A stretch of 5,423 nt of DNA from Myxococcales bacterium (GTDB lineage Bacteria; Myxococcota_A; Bradymonadia; UBA4248). Shown piece after piece: positions 1 to 5,422 of this stretch. How positions within the stretch are numbered: the first letter of the stretch is position 1; every line of letters starts with the position of its first letter. The notes beneath the pieces are model-generated. The model was not told the origin of the DNA. It saw nothing but the letters and a program-made list of their open reading frames with translations, and ran no database searches. Position numbers and translations under genes: made by a program. The DNA lies in assembly GCA_004554395.1 (NCBI GenBank), contig SFMP01000015.1:1-5423 (forward strand), read 5' to 3'.

Positions 1-1
1 A

Positions 2-118
2 ATCTACGGGCATACAGCCATCACCGTTGGCAATGGCGCTTCGAGCTGTAGTGACTACTACGAATACAACACGACGAATAACGGGCGCTCTGGGTTCAAA
101 TGCTTCCAGCGTAAATAG
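2..118 (+). CDS. C-terminal tail of a gene cut by the window edge; possible CHAP/NlpC-like peptidase
   Basis: The frame starting at base 2 is open for 38 codons and ends with TAG at 116-118. The other two plus-strand frames do not give a comparable tail. The peptide begins IYGHTAITVGNG, followed by SSCSDYYEY, and ends FKCFQRK. A His followed by small and hydrophobic residues and then VGNG, with a later S-D pair, is the pattern around the catalytic His in CHAP and NlpC/P60 cysteine peptidases, which cleave peptidoglycan peptides. That resemblance is from memory and rests on few residues. Two cysteines (residues 17 and 34 of the visible part) could form a disulfide, which would suit an exported protein. 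An intrinsic terminator lies 38 bp downstream, which supports this being a genuine gene end. The start and most of the protein are outside the window, so the function is uncertain; the coding call is firmer than the family call. Confidence 0.55.
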   Translation: MYGHTAITVGNGASSCSDYYEYNTTNNGRSGFKCFQRK

Positions 119-155
119 TACAGAAACATCGTCGTGATGTTCTCAATCCGCATCG

Positions 156-184
156 GCGCGGTTCATTTTGGATCGCGCTTTTTT
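156..184 (+). terminator. Intrinsic terminator of the left-edge gene
   Basis: GCGCGGTTC (156-164) pairs with GGATCGCGC (170-178), giving a 9-bp stem with two G-T wobbles and a 5-nt loop. Six T residues follow directly (179-184). It sits 38 bp after the TAG of the clipped plus-strand gene and points the same way. Confidence 0.8.
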
Positions 185-236
185 ATTGTTCATTAATAGC
201 GGTTTTTGTCGAGATTGATCCGTTGTGTCGGGGGTT

Positions 237-253
237 ATGACTGTTTCAGTCAT
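237..253. repeat. Perfect 7-bp inverted repeat, 3-nt spacer
   Basis: ATGACTG (237-243) and CAGTCAT (247-253) are exact reverse complements separated by TTT. There is no adjacent T-run long enough to call a terminator. It could be a small operator or simply chance; it lies in a gene-free stretch between two terminators. Confidence 0.4.
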
Positions 254-283
254 TGTTTGGGGAAGTGCGCCATATTTGTCGAT

Positions 284-315
284 GCTATCGATATATGCGG
301 CTATCGATGTATGCG
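284..315. repeat. 16-bp tandem duplication
   Basis: Two head-to-tail copies of GCTATCGATATATGCG (284-299 and 300-315) differ at one base (A to G in the second copy). The core CTATCGAT also occurs at 388-395 and 3131-3138, always outside genes. The gap from 185 to 348 holds nothing else that I can identify. Confidence 0.7.
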
Positions 316-348
316 ATATATAGAATTGGTTTGAGTGAATATGGGCAC

Positions 349-380
349 AAAAAAAGCCACTTCTTTGCGAAGTGGCTTTT
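349..380 (-). terminator. Intrinsic terminator of the minus-strand operon, possibly bidirectional
   Basis: GCCACTTC (356-363) and GAAGTGGC (369-376) form a perfect 8-bp stem with a 5-nt loop. Seven A residues lie on the left (349-355), so a leftward transcript ends in seven U residues, and four T residues lie on the right (377-380). It is placed 39 bp past the stop of the GT2 synthase gene. The longer U-tract on the minus strand shows its main direction; termination of rightward transcripts is possible but weaker. Confidence 0.88.
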
Positions 381-418
381 GGCGTTTCTATCGATACCGA
401 ATGATATCCAATCGGCGA

Positions 419-1912
419 TTAAGCGCGGGCGTCGATCAAGTTTCGGTTATGGGCGAAGAGCCCAGTGCGCCCGAAGAAAGTGCCCAATCCGACGTAGAGA
501 TAGCCGGTGCAGAACAGAGCGAGGAATGGGACCGAGGCATAGGCACCGAGGGAGATGGCGTGGACAATGCCCCAAACGAAATAGATGCCCATTGCCGTTT
601 CGACCCACGGTTGCCAATTGAGTTTGAAGCCGTATTTGACGTGTTTGAAACTCTCGCCCGATTTCGTGACGCCGTATTTTGGCGTACGAACAAATCCCGT
701 CTTATAGCCGACGAGTGCTTCGATGACGGCGCGGCAATTGTTGATGCTCAAGCCGATTCCGAGGCTCATGACGATGGGGAGATAGGCCAAACGCTGCATG
801 AAGGTTTGCTTGCGTGCTTCTTTTTGCGCCAAGAGATAGAACATCATGATCGAGACCGAGGCGCATATAAAGACGATGGCATCGACCCAAATACTCGTCA
901 TCCACGAATTTTTGACGCGGAATTCGACGGTTAGGGGCATCATCAGCGACAAGATGACCATGAGAATATAGGAGATATTGCACGTCAAATGCATCCATGC
1001 TTCGAGTTTGACTTTGAAAGGGAGTCGACTCTTGAGCAATTTGGGGAGCACTTTTTTGGCCACTTGAATCGATCCCTTTGCCCAACGGTGTTGTTGGGTT
1101 TTGAAAGCGACCATTTCGACGGGGACTTCGGCGGGCGTCGTCGATTCGTTGACGTAGATGAATTGCCAACCTTTCGATTGCGCACGATAAGAGAGATCGA
1201 GGTCTTCGGTAATCGTATCGTGTTGCCATCCGCCGGCGTCGGCGATCGTCGATTTGCGCCAAATGCCAGCCGTGCCATTAAAATTGAAAAAGCGCCCGGA
1301 ACGGTTGCGAGCCGTGTGCTCGATGACGAAGTGCCCATCGAGTAAGATCGATTGCACGCGCGTGAGCAGGCTGTATTCGCGATTGAGGTGTTCCCAGCGA
1401 ATTTGGACCATGCCGACTTTTTCATTGGTGAAGAAGTGAATCGTTCGCTCGAGGAAATCGGGTTGTGGAACGAAGTCGGCATCGAAGACGGCGACGAATT
1501 CACCGGTTGCCGTTTTGAGCCCAGCTTCGAGGGCACCGGCTTTGAAACCGGTGCGGTCGTCGCGATGGATGTAGACGATGTCGAAGCCTTGTTCGCGCTT
1601 GCGCGCGACGGCATCGGCGGCAATTTTCTGCGTCTCATCGATAGAATCGTCGAGTACTTGGATTTGCAACTTTTCGCGCGGATATCGGATTTCGCACACG
1701 GCATCGATGAGGCGCTCGATGACATAACGTTCGTTAAACATCGGCAACTGAATCGTGACGCGCGGGAGATCCGAGAACTTTGCATCGGGATGCGGGATAT
1801 CTTTGCGATAGATGCGATACAACGTCGCCATGACAAAACGATGAATGCCATAAATGCTGAGAATGCACAAAATGGCAAAGTACACGACGACAAAAGCGAA
1901 TTCAAATGTCAT
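419..1912 (-). CDS. Membrane GT2 polysaccharide synthase, cellulose-synthase-like (CslA-type)
   Basis: This 497-residue enzyme should polymerise a beta-linked polysaccharide from a nucleotide sugar at the inner membrane and push the chain through its own membrane channel. Visible GT2 motifs in order: KAGAL (124-128) and DDS (88-90) of the sugar-nucleotide pocket, DAD (144-146) for metal and diphosphate, FFNFNGTAG (208-216) of the acceptor site, TED (235-237) with the catalytic Asp, and QQHRW (273-277), the QxxRW signature of processive synthases. One membrane helix precedes the catalytic domain (about 7-29) and about five follow (about 308-330, 343-362, 375-393, 438-456, 461-478). There is an FVRTPKYG segment at 407-414. 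No PilZ domain is present and no BcsB-like gene is nearby, so c-di-GMP control of the BcsA kind is not shown. Layout and length fit the CslA-like glucan/mannan synthase group; the actual sugar cannot be read from sequence. The start is ATG at 1912 with a weak AGGG 10 bp upstream (1923-1926), 15 bp after the coiled-coil gene, so the two are probably cotranscribed. Confidence 0.93.
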   Translation of the reverse strand: MTFEFAFVVVYFAILCILSIYGIHRFVMATLYRIYRKDIPHPDAKFSDLPRVTIQLPMFNERYVIERLIDAVCEIRYPREKLQIQVLDDSIDETQKIAADAVARKREQGFDIVYIHRDDRTGFKAGALEAGLKTATGEFVAVFDADFVPQPDFLERTIHFFTNEKVGMVQIRWEHLNREYSLLTRVQSILLDGHFVIEHTARNRSGRFFNFNGTAGIWRKSTIADAGGWQHDTITEDLDLSYRAQSKGWQFIYVNESTTPAEVPVEMVAFKTQQHRWAKGSIQVAKKVLPKLLKSRLPFKVKLEAWMHLTCNISYILMVILSLMMPLTVEFRVKNSWMTSIWVDAIVFICASVSIMMFYLLAQKEARKQTFMQRLAYLPIVMSLGIGLSINNCRAVIEALVGYKTGFVRTPKYGVTKSGESFKHVKYGFKLNWQPWVETAMGIYFVWGIVHAISLGAYASVPFLALFCTGYLYVGLGTFFGRTGLFAHNRNLIDARA

Positions 1913-1927
1913 GCTAACGCTACCCTA

Positions 1928-2833
1928 TTACTTGACGATGCTGCTGCCACTGAGAACGTTTTTCGCAGGGCCAATGCCGTAGACGTCGGTTTTGGCTTTG
2001 CTTCCCTTGTTCGATTTTGTCGCAACTCTAGGCGCTTCTTGTACGACTTCTGCAATTGCAATTTCTTTTGTATCGAGGTGGGAGCCTTGCATGCGATCGA
2101 TCGCAACCGGGAACGTCTTGTTTTTGCTATCGAACGCGTAGTAATCGGGGCCTTTGATGCTCAACGCGATGACGATGGCGACGGCGGCGAGGATGCCGAT
2201 AAACGTCGCCGCGAGAATACCAGTCGTCGTCTTGCGCTTTTTCGCCGCCGATGCGGCAGCCGCTTCGCGTTGTTGTTTTTCCTTTTTGCTCGCTTCGATC
2301 TTCGCGGCGAGCTCGTCGTTGGCATTTTTGAGTGCAGCGGCTTCGGCTTCTTCGCGCGCTTTTTGTGCGGCTTCGCGAGCCGCGGCCTCGGCTTCGGCAG
2401 CGCGCTTTGCCTCCTCTTCTTCTTCGTCGACGATTCCCGCTTCGCGTTTGCGCTTCTTTTCGAGGTCGGCTAACATCTGGAGTCGACGTTGCTCTTTTTC
2501 TTCGATTTTGCGCTTTTCTTCTTCGAGACGCGCCTCGGCTTCTTGGCGTTTCTTTTCGGCATCCTGCTCTTGTTTAGCTTTTTCTTGAGCCTCTTTTTCT
2601 CGAGCAGCACGTTCGATTTTGTTCTTTTCTTCCTCTATTTCGGCATTCGATTGACCGATCAAGCTCGAAAGCAAATTGCCAGCATTATCGCCACTTTGGC
2701 GTGCGTGTTCCGAAATACTCGCTCGCGCTTTGCGAACACGGGCGACTTCCTCTACCTCATCATTGCCTACGATATCGGCGGCCTCTGACAACTGGCTTAA
2801 CGCTTGACTTAAAGAAGCATCACCATCGCTCAT
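1928..2833 (-). CDS. Membrane-anchored coiled-coil protein of unknown function
   Basis: A 301-residue protein that I do not recognise as a named family. Residues 1-60 are a polar, probably helical N-terminal part. About 62-200 is a highly charged Glu/Lys/Arg/Ala-rich region typical of a long coiled coil, with an EEEEE run near 137-141. KKRK (198-201) precedes one hydrophobic helix (about 204-225), and a 76-residue tail follows. The positive-inside rule puts the coiled coil in the cytoplasm and the tail in the periplasm, the reverse of TolA. Start choice: ATG at 2833 has GGAG at 2841-2844 with ideal 7-nt spacing; an upstream TTG at 2860 in frame has no such site. The gene ends 15 bp before the GT2 synthase, so a role in organising, stabilising or regulating that synthase is a reasonable inference but unproven. 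Low-complexity sequence makes similarity searches misleading here; hits to TolA, IF-2 or myosin-like proteins would not be informative. Confidence 0.85.
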   Translation of the reverse strand: MSDGDASLSQALSQLSEAADIVGNDEVEEVARVRKARASISEHARQSGDNAGNLLSSLIGQSNAEIEEEKNKIERAAREKEAQEKAKQEQDAEKKRQEAEARLEEEKRKIEEKEQRRLQMLADLEKKRKREAGIVDEEEEEAKRAAEAEAAAREAAQKAREEAEAAALKNANDELAAKIEASKKEKQQREAAAASAAKKRKTTTGILAATFIGILAAVAIVIALSIKGPDYYAFDSKNKTFPVAIDRMQGSHLDTKEIAIAEVVQEAPRVATKSNKGSKAKTDVYGIGPAKNVLSGSSIVK

Positions 2834-2927
2834 ATTCTGTCTCCACTTCGTCCTTCTCAAAATTATCGAATTCTATCCACGACTCAATCCCCATCATCGC
2901 CTTCGCCACCGACTCAATTTGCGACAT
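2820..2927 (-). CDS. Possible 35-residue small ORF leading the operon
   Basis: On the minus strand ATG at 2927 opens a 35-codon frame that ends in TGA at 2820-2822, overlapping the first 14 bp of the coiled-coil gene in another frame. The peptide begins MSQIESVAKAMMGIES and is acidic toward the end. Its codons (many TCG, GAG, GCG, AAG) resemble those of the neighbouring genes. The frame is open further upstream to a TAG at 3021-3023 but has no other ATG. There is no clear Shine-Dalgarno before 2927; an AAGG just upstream of the double Met (codons 11 and 12) would suit a shorter start at the second Met. The overlap would allow translational coupling to the coiled-coil gene. Alternatively this is just leader sequence that happens to be open. 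Confidence 0.3.
   Translation of the reverse strand: MSQIESVAKAMMGIESWIEFDNFEKDEVETEYERW
2841..2844 (-). promoter_or_regulatory. Ribosome binding site that fixes the coiled-coil start
   Basis: GGAG on the minus strand lies 7 nt before the ATG at 2833. It decides for this start over the in-frame TTG at 2860. Confidence 0.75.
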
Positions 2928-3261
2928 TTCGACGCGCTGTGCTGAATTTCGCAAAATTTGCTTCGTTCTGCATCGTCTGTCGATATTCCATTGAGCGGCA
3001 ATCGCGCGATAATCAAGGCTCTAGCCGTGAATACGCATCAAATGGAAAGCCGCACTTTCTGCGCGGCAAGTGCCCTAACTACAGCAAATTGTGCATTCTG
3101 GCAAGTATATGCCGTTTTGAGAAATAATATCTATCGATAGAGGCGTTTGATAAATCCGTTGCCGCATCTTTGGGGGCATGTCGCTCGGCAAGGCCGAGAT
3201 TGAACGAACGAGCAGACACAGATAGAACAGGCTGGCGGTGTATCAACGGCTTATCAAATCT

Positions 3262-3289
3262 TTGACATTGTGTCGAACAACGCTAAAAC
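3262..3289 (+). promoter_or_regulatory. Candidate sigma-70 promoter for the orphan gene
   Basis: A perfect -35 hexamer TTGACA (3262-3267) is followed after 16 bp by TAAAAC (3284-3289), which matches four of six positions of TATAAT. A transcript would start near 3296 and carry a leader of about 160 nt containing the 24-bp repeats before the ribosome binding site at 3445-3451. Confidence 0.45.
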
Positions 3290-3304
3290 GTACAAGCCGT
3301 GACG

Positions 3305-3384
3305 TGCCCCGTTCTCTACTTCATGGGAACGAGGCATTGCCCACTCATGGGAACGAGGCATTGCCTACTCATGGGAACGAGGCA
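3305..3384. repeat. 24-bp tandem repeat, 2.7 copies, with an inverted copy upstream
   Basis: The unit starts TCATGGGAACGAGGCATTGC. Copies run 3321-3344 and 3345-3368 (one base different), and a partial third covers 3369-3384. An inverted, imperfect copy of the core, TGCCCCGTTCTC (3305-3316), can pair with GGGAACGAGGCA in the first unit (3325-3336) as a 12-bp stem with one mismatch and one wobble. Each of the three cores could compete for this one partner. The core with GTTC/GGGAACGAGGCA resembles palindromic intergenic repeats that are dispersed in many bacterial genomes, so it may be a remnant of such a family; that is inference. The period is a multiple of three, so one frame reads repeated HGNEALPT. 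Confidence 0.8.
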
Positions 3385-3444
3385 CAGCGCGCGGATACTG
3401 CGGGAGATGGCATAGCTCCCATCTTCGAATAACAAAGCGAGACG

Positions 3445-3451
3445 AAGGAAG
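3445..3451 (+). promoter_or_regulatory. Ribosome binding site of the orphan gene
   Basis: AAGGAAG ends 7 nt before the ATG at 3459, good Shine-Dalgarno spacing. It supports that start and the reality of this unrecognised gene. Confidence 0.7.
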
Positions 3452-3458
3452 ACCATTC

Positions 3459-3947
3459 ATGGCGATCTTTTCAAAATATGCATCATCGAAAATCGACGCG
3501 TCGAAACGTCGCGTTACAGCGCTCTGGTTTGGCGACGTCGAGCGCATCGAACTCACCGATGGATCGCCCCTGACGGGAACTGCCGTCATGGTCGCGATTT
3601 ATACGCTCTCGGGCTTCTATCAATATTATGTCGTCCTCTATGCCCTATCGAATCGCATCGTCGAAATATGGAAGATCGCGGCAGAAAATATCCCCATCAC
3701 TTCGGCACCCGAATGCGAATTTGGTCTGTTCCGCGCCCTGCGCAACAAAAACATCGATCTCACGCAAGTTCCCGTCGATTCGCCGCAGTTCATCAAACTC
3801 CTCTCTCGCTTGCCCCTAGCTTTCGACGACGACAACACGACGCAGCCCAATGCCCAAATCTTCATGGCTCCAGGGTCCGAAAACACGGGCGTCGTCGTCT
3901 CCGATGACGAAAAAAAAGCCATCCGACATTTCTTAATTTGTGAATAG
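3459..3947 (+). CDS. Orphan protein of unknown function, 162 residues
   Basis: I do not recognise this protein. It starts at an ATG with a good ribosome binding site (AAGGAAG, 7-nt spacing) and ends with TAG. Residues 1-20 are basic (KIDASKRR) and resemble no signal peptide. A segment FGDVERIELTDGSPLTG (24-40) has beta-strand and turn character. Residues 41-62 are hydrophobic and aromatic-rich (several Tyr, one Phe) and could be either a membrane helix or buried strands; the following RIVEIWK favours a helix. The C-terminal half (80-162) is soluble in character, with a DDDN cluster at 123-126 and an acidic DDEKK near 149-153. Two Cys (86 and 161) are far apart. The next gene, a TPR lipoprotein, begins 144 bp downstream on the same strand, so cotranscription is possible, but the gap contains a hairpin. 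No catalytic motif is evident. Confidence 0.75.
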   Translation: MAIFSKYASSKIDASKRRVTALWFGDVERIELTDGSPLTGTAVMVAIYTLSGFYQYYVVLYALSNRIVEIWKIAAENIPITSAPECEFGLFRALRNKNIDLTQVPVDSPQFIKLLSRLPLAFDDDNTTQPNAQIFMAPGSENTGVVVSDDEKKAIRHFLICE

Positions 3948-3983
3948 TTTCATTCGCCCCCAATCTATCGCTTCGATTACAAC

Positions 3984-4012
3984 TCGATGCGCCGCCTCGC
4001 GGCTCACATCGA
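3984..4012. repeat. Two-tier hairpin between the orphan and TPR genes
   Basis: TCGATG (3984-3989) pairs with CATCGA (4007-4012), and inside it GCCGC (3991-3995) pairs with GCGGC (3999-4003) around a CTC loop, with an asymmetric internal bulge. It begins 37 bp after the orphan stop codon. No T-run follows on either side, so it is not a standard intrinsic terminator; it may protect the 3' end of the mRNA or weaken read-through into the next gene. Confidence 0.5.
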
Positions 4013-4091
4013 TGACAAATGGCTGCGATGAGACAATGGCGCGGGCTTATGGGCTGTATCGTGACTTATGCTCTGCATAAACAGGTGACTC

Positions 4092-4859
4092 ATGCCGATT
4101 CAATCGTTCATTTTCCGAGCTCTTTTTATCATTTCATGCGCTTTGATTTGCGTCTCTTGTGCCGCCTCGAAAAAAGAAACCGAGCGCCAATCGCAAATCG
4201 ATACCGATTACCAAATGGCCGTCGGATACTACGAAAACAACCAGACCCCCCAAGCAATTCGATCGCTCGCTCTCGTGCTAGCCAACGATCCCAATCATGC
4301 CGAGGCAAACCATCTCATGGGATTCATTCGACTCGGGCGCGGGCAATACGAAGAGGCCGTCAAACACTTTAAAAAAGCGCTCGAAACGAAGCCCGACATG
4401 CTCAATTGTCAAAATAATTTGGGCAATGCCTATCTCCACCTCGAACGATACGAAGACGCAGCTGTCATCTTCAAAGAGCTCACAAAATCGCCCCTCTACA
4501 CATCCCCCTGGCTCGCCTTCGTCAACCTCGGCTGGGCATATTATCAAATGGGCATGACGCAAGAGGCCATCGACGAGACCGAAACCGCCGTCTCTCTCAA
4601 TCCCGATCTCTGCCTCGGCTACAATAACTTGGGCATCTACTATCACTCCCAATCGCGCGATTCCGCCGCCCTCAAAAACCTCGAAGAAGCCGCTAAACTC
4701 TGCGCACACTACGCCGAACCTCACCTTCACCTCGGCATCATCTACGAAGCACAAGGCGATACATCGAAAGCCATTGAGCACTTCAAGCGATGTAAAGAAC
4801 TCTCTCCAAAAACAGAACTCGGCAAACGCTGCGAGCAAAATGCCGATATCTTAAAATGA
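4092..4859 (+). CDS. Six-TPR outer-membrane lipoprotein, PilF/PilW/Tgl-type pilotin-like
   Basis: A 255-residue protein with an N-terminal lipoprotein signal: Arg9, a hydrophobic core at 10-21, then CVSC with the lipidated Cys at 23. Position -3 is Cys rather than the usual Leu. After a short linker come six TPR-like units at about 35-68, 69-102, 103-138, 139-172, 173-208 and 209-242, with the typical G-Y, A and P positions (for example NNLGNAYLHLERYEDA, 108-123, and NNLGIYY, 178-184). Length, lipidation and repeat number match PilF/PilW of Pseudomonas/Neisseria and Tgl of Myxococcus, which bring the secretin PilQ to the outer membrane and help it multimerise so that type IV pili can form. 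TPR lipoproteins also serve other complexes, and no pil gene is visible here, so the role is inferred from architecture. The start ATG has AGGTG at 4083-4087 with short spacing. The +2 residue Ala does not signal inner-membrane retention in the enterobacterial rule. Confidence 0.9.
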   Translation: MPIQSFIFRALFIISCALICVSCAASKKETERQSQIDTDYQMAVGYYENNQTPQAIRSLALVLANDPNHAEANHLMGFIRLGRGQYEEAVKHFKKALETKPDMLNCQNNLGNAYLHLERYEDAAVIFKELTKSPLYTSPWLAFVNLGWAYYQMGMTQEAIDETETAVSLNPDLCLGYNNLGIYYHSQSRDSAALKNLEEAAKLCAHYAEPHLHLGIIYEAQGDTSKAIEHFKRCKELSPKTELGKRCEQNADILK

Positions 4860-4878
4860 TGATCGACGCAAAACACAC

Positions 4879-4884
4879 TATAAT
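4879..4884 (+). promoter_or_regulatory. Perfect -10 box TATAAT
   Basis: TATAAT matches the sigma-70 -10 consensus exactly, 19 bp after the TPR stop codon. At 15 to 18 bp upstream there is no good -35 (sequence around ATGATG) and no TGN extension, so promoter activity is uncertain. If active, transcription would run into the hairpin cluster at 4938-5077. Confidence 0.3.
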
Positions 4885-4937
4885 ATCATCGACGATGCAA
4901 AGGGCTGGAGCAGATTGATTTGATTTTGTATGTGGGG

Positions 4938-5077
4938 CGCCGCCTATTGACATACGGCGGCGGCTCCGGCTATGCGCAAGCCGCAAGCGGCATGCACATA
5001 CGCCTACGCAAAGCATCTATGTGCTCGGCGACGTGTCGCCTTGCGCGCATACGATGCTCATTTTGGGCATTGGCGCG
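4938..5077 (+). other. Cluster of four hairpins, candidate structured RNA
   Basis: In order: CGCCGCC (4938-4944) with GGCGGCG (4956-4962), 7 perfect pairs; GCACATA (4994-5000) with TATGTGC (5018-5024), 7 perfect pairs around a 17-nt loop; GGCGA (5027-5031) with TCGCC (5036-5040) around CGTG; and a two-part stem, CGCGC (5044-5048) with GCGCG (5073-5077) enclosing ATGCTC (5054-5059) with GGGCAT (5065-5070) around ATTTT. A TATAAT box lies upstream. I match it to no known RNA family. A string of chance stems in GC-rich spacer is the main alternative. The strand is assumed from the TATAAT box. Confidence 0.3.
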
Positions 5078-5269
5078 TATTGGGGCGAATGGATAGATGC
5101 AAATGCGAGGATGATGAAGACTTGGGTGTGGTAGGATTCCTGCTTCGATTATTGCTGACGGCGTTATTGAGTTTTTGGATGAGATCGTGATTTCAAATCT
5201 CTTTTCGATGGGGGTGAGTATATCGGTGACATTAGTGGCTAGTGTTCGTGCATCAAAAACACGTCTTAT

Positions 5270-5422
5270 TCACGAGGATTCGAGCTGTTTTGTTGATTCT
5301 TTTTTACATATAGAGATTTCGCCTTCGCTTTCAATCAACTTTAAATCGAAATCGCGTAAAACATGCCCCGTAAATAGACGTTGTAATGAATTTACAATGC
5401 GCGATAAGCCATATGCACCGCT
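5270..5422 (-). CDS. C-terminal end of a minus-strand gene entering from the right edge
   Basis: On the minus strand the frame beginning at 5422 is open for 50 codons to a TGA at 5270-5272. The peptide has a protein-like pattern: a probable helix GLSRIVNSLQRLFTGHVL (5-22), then DFDLKLIES and EISICKK, which look like two beta strands, then a polar tail ending KQLESS. I do not recognise the family. Codon choice differs from the main genes (TTA, CTA and TCA are frequent), which may hint at a different history. The opposite plus-strand frame is also open from 5118 to the window end, but it is Ser- and Cys-rich and reads like a shadow. The same minus frame remains open for 99 codons beyond the TGA, so this may be an intact gene end or the site of a nonsense mutation. 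Confidence 0.45.
   Translation of the reverse strand, partial: SGAYGLSRIVNSLQRLFTGHVLRDFDLKLIESEGEISICKKESTKQLESS

Larger units (their letters stand above)
2928..3458. other. Divergent intergenic region
   Basis: This stretch separates the minus-strand operon from the plus-strand pair and should hold both promoters. On the plus side there is a good promoter candidate (3262-3289) and a tandem-repeat element (3305-3384). For the minus side I see only a -10-like TATACT (minus strand, 3104-3109) without a convincing -35. Other items are a perfect 10-bp palindrome CTATCGATAG (3131-3140), a 6-bp hairpin CTCGGC-AAG-GCCGAG (3184-3198) without a T-tract, and a hairpin near 3404-3425 (GAGATGG pairing with CCATCTT). 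No convincing gene was found inside. Confidence 0.6.
4860..5269. other. Hairpin-rich gap after the TPR gene
   Basis: No convincing intact gene lies between the TPR stop codon and the right-edge frame. The first part (4879-5080) holds a TATAAT box and four hairpins, listed separately. No intrinsic terminator with a T-tract is visible after the TPR gene. The second part (about 5081-5269) is more AT-rich and is open in a minus-strand frame that continues the right-edge gene past its TGA. Confidence 0.6.

Noticed and set aside
335..934. A 199-codon plus-strand frame opposite the end of the GT2 gene
   Set aside because: It starts inside the terminator hairpin region and runs antisense to conserved membrane segments of the synthase; no domain is recognisable.
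1352..2473. A 373-codon plus-strand frame spanning parts of both minus-strand genes
   Set aside because: It is antisense to two well-supported genes, crosses their junction, and its composition (runs of Phe and Arg from reversed Glu/Lys codons) is that of a shadow frame.
3104..3119. Possible sigma-54 site on the minus strand (GGCATATACTTGC)
   Set aside because: GG and GC are separated by 9 rather than the required 10 bases, and that spacing is strict for sigma-54 promoters.
3321..3384. CRISPR array
   Set aside because: The copies are directly adjacent with no unique spacers between them, so this is a plain tandem repeat; no cas gene is nearby.
3238..3432. A 64-codon GTG-started frame with HGNEALPT repeats
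   Set aside because: The peptide is largely the translation of the 24-bp tandem repeat, the best promoter candidate lies inside it, and such translations are typical of dispersed repeats rather than real proteins. Repeat length in multiples of three keeps the possibility slightly open.
4278..4838. A 186-codon minus-strand frame opposite the TPR gene
   Set aside because: It is antisense to a clear TPR protein, and its Phe/Val/Glu-rich composition is a mirror of the TPR codons.
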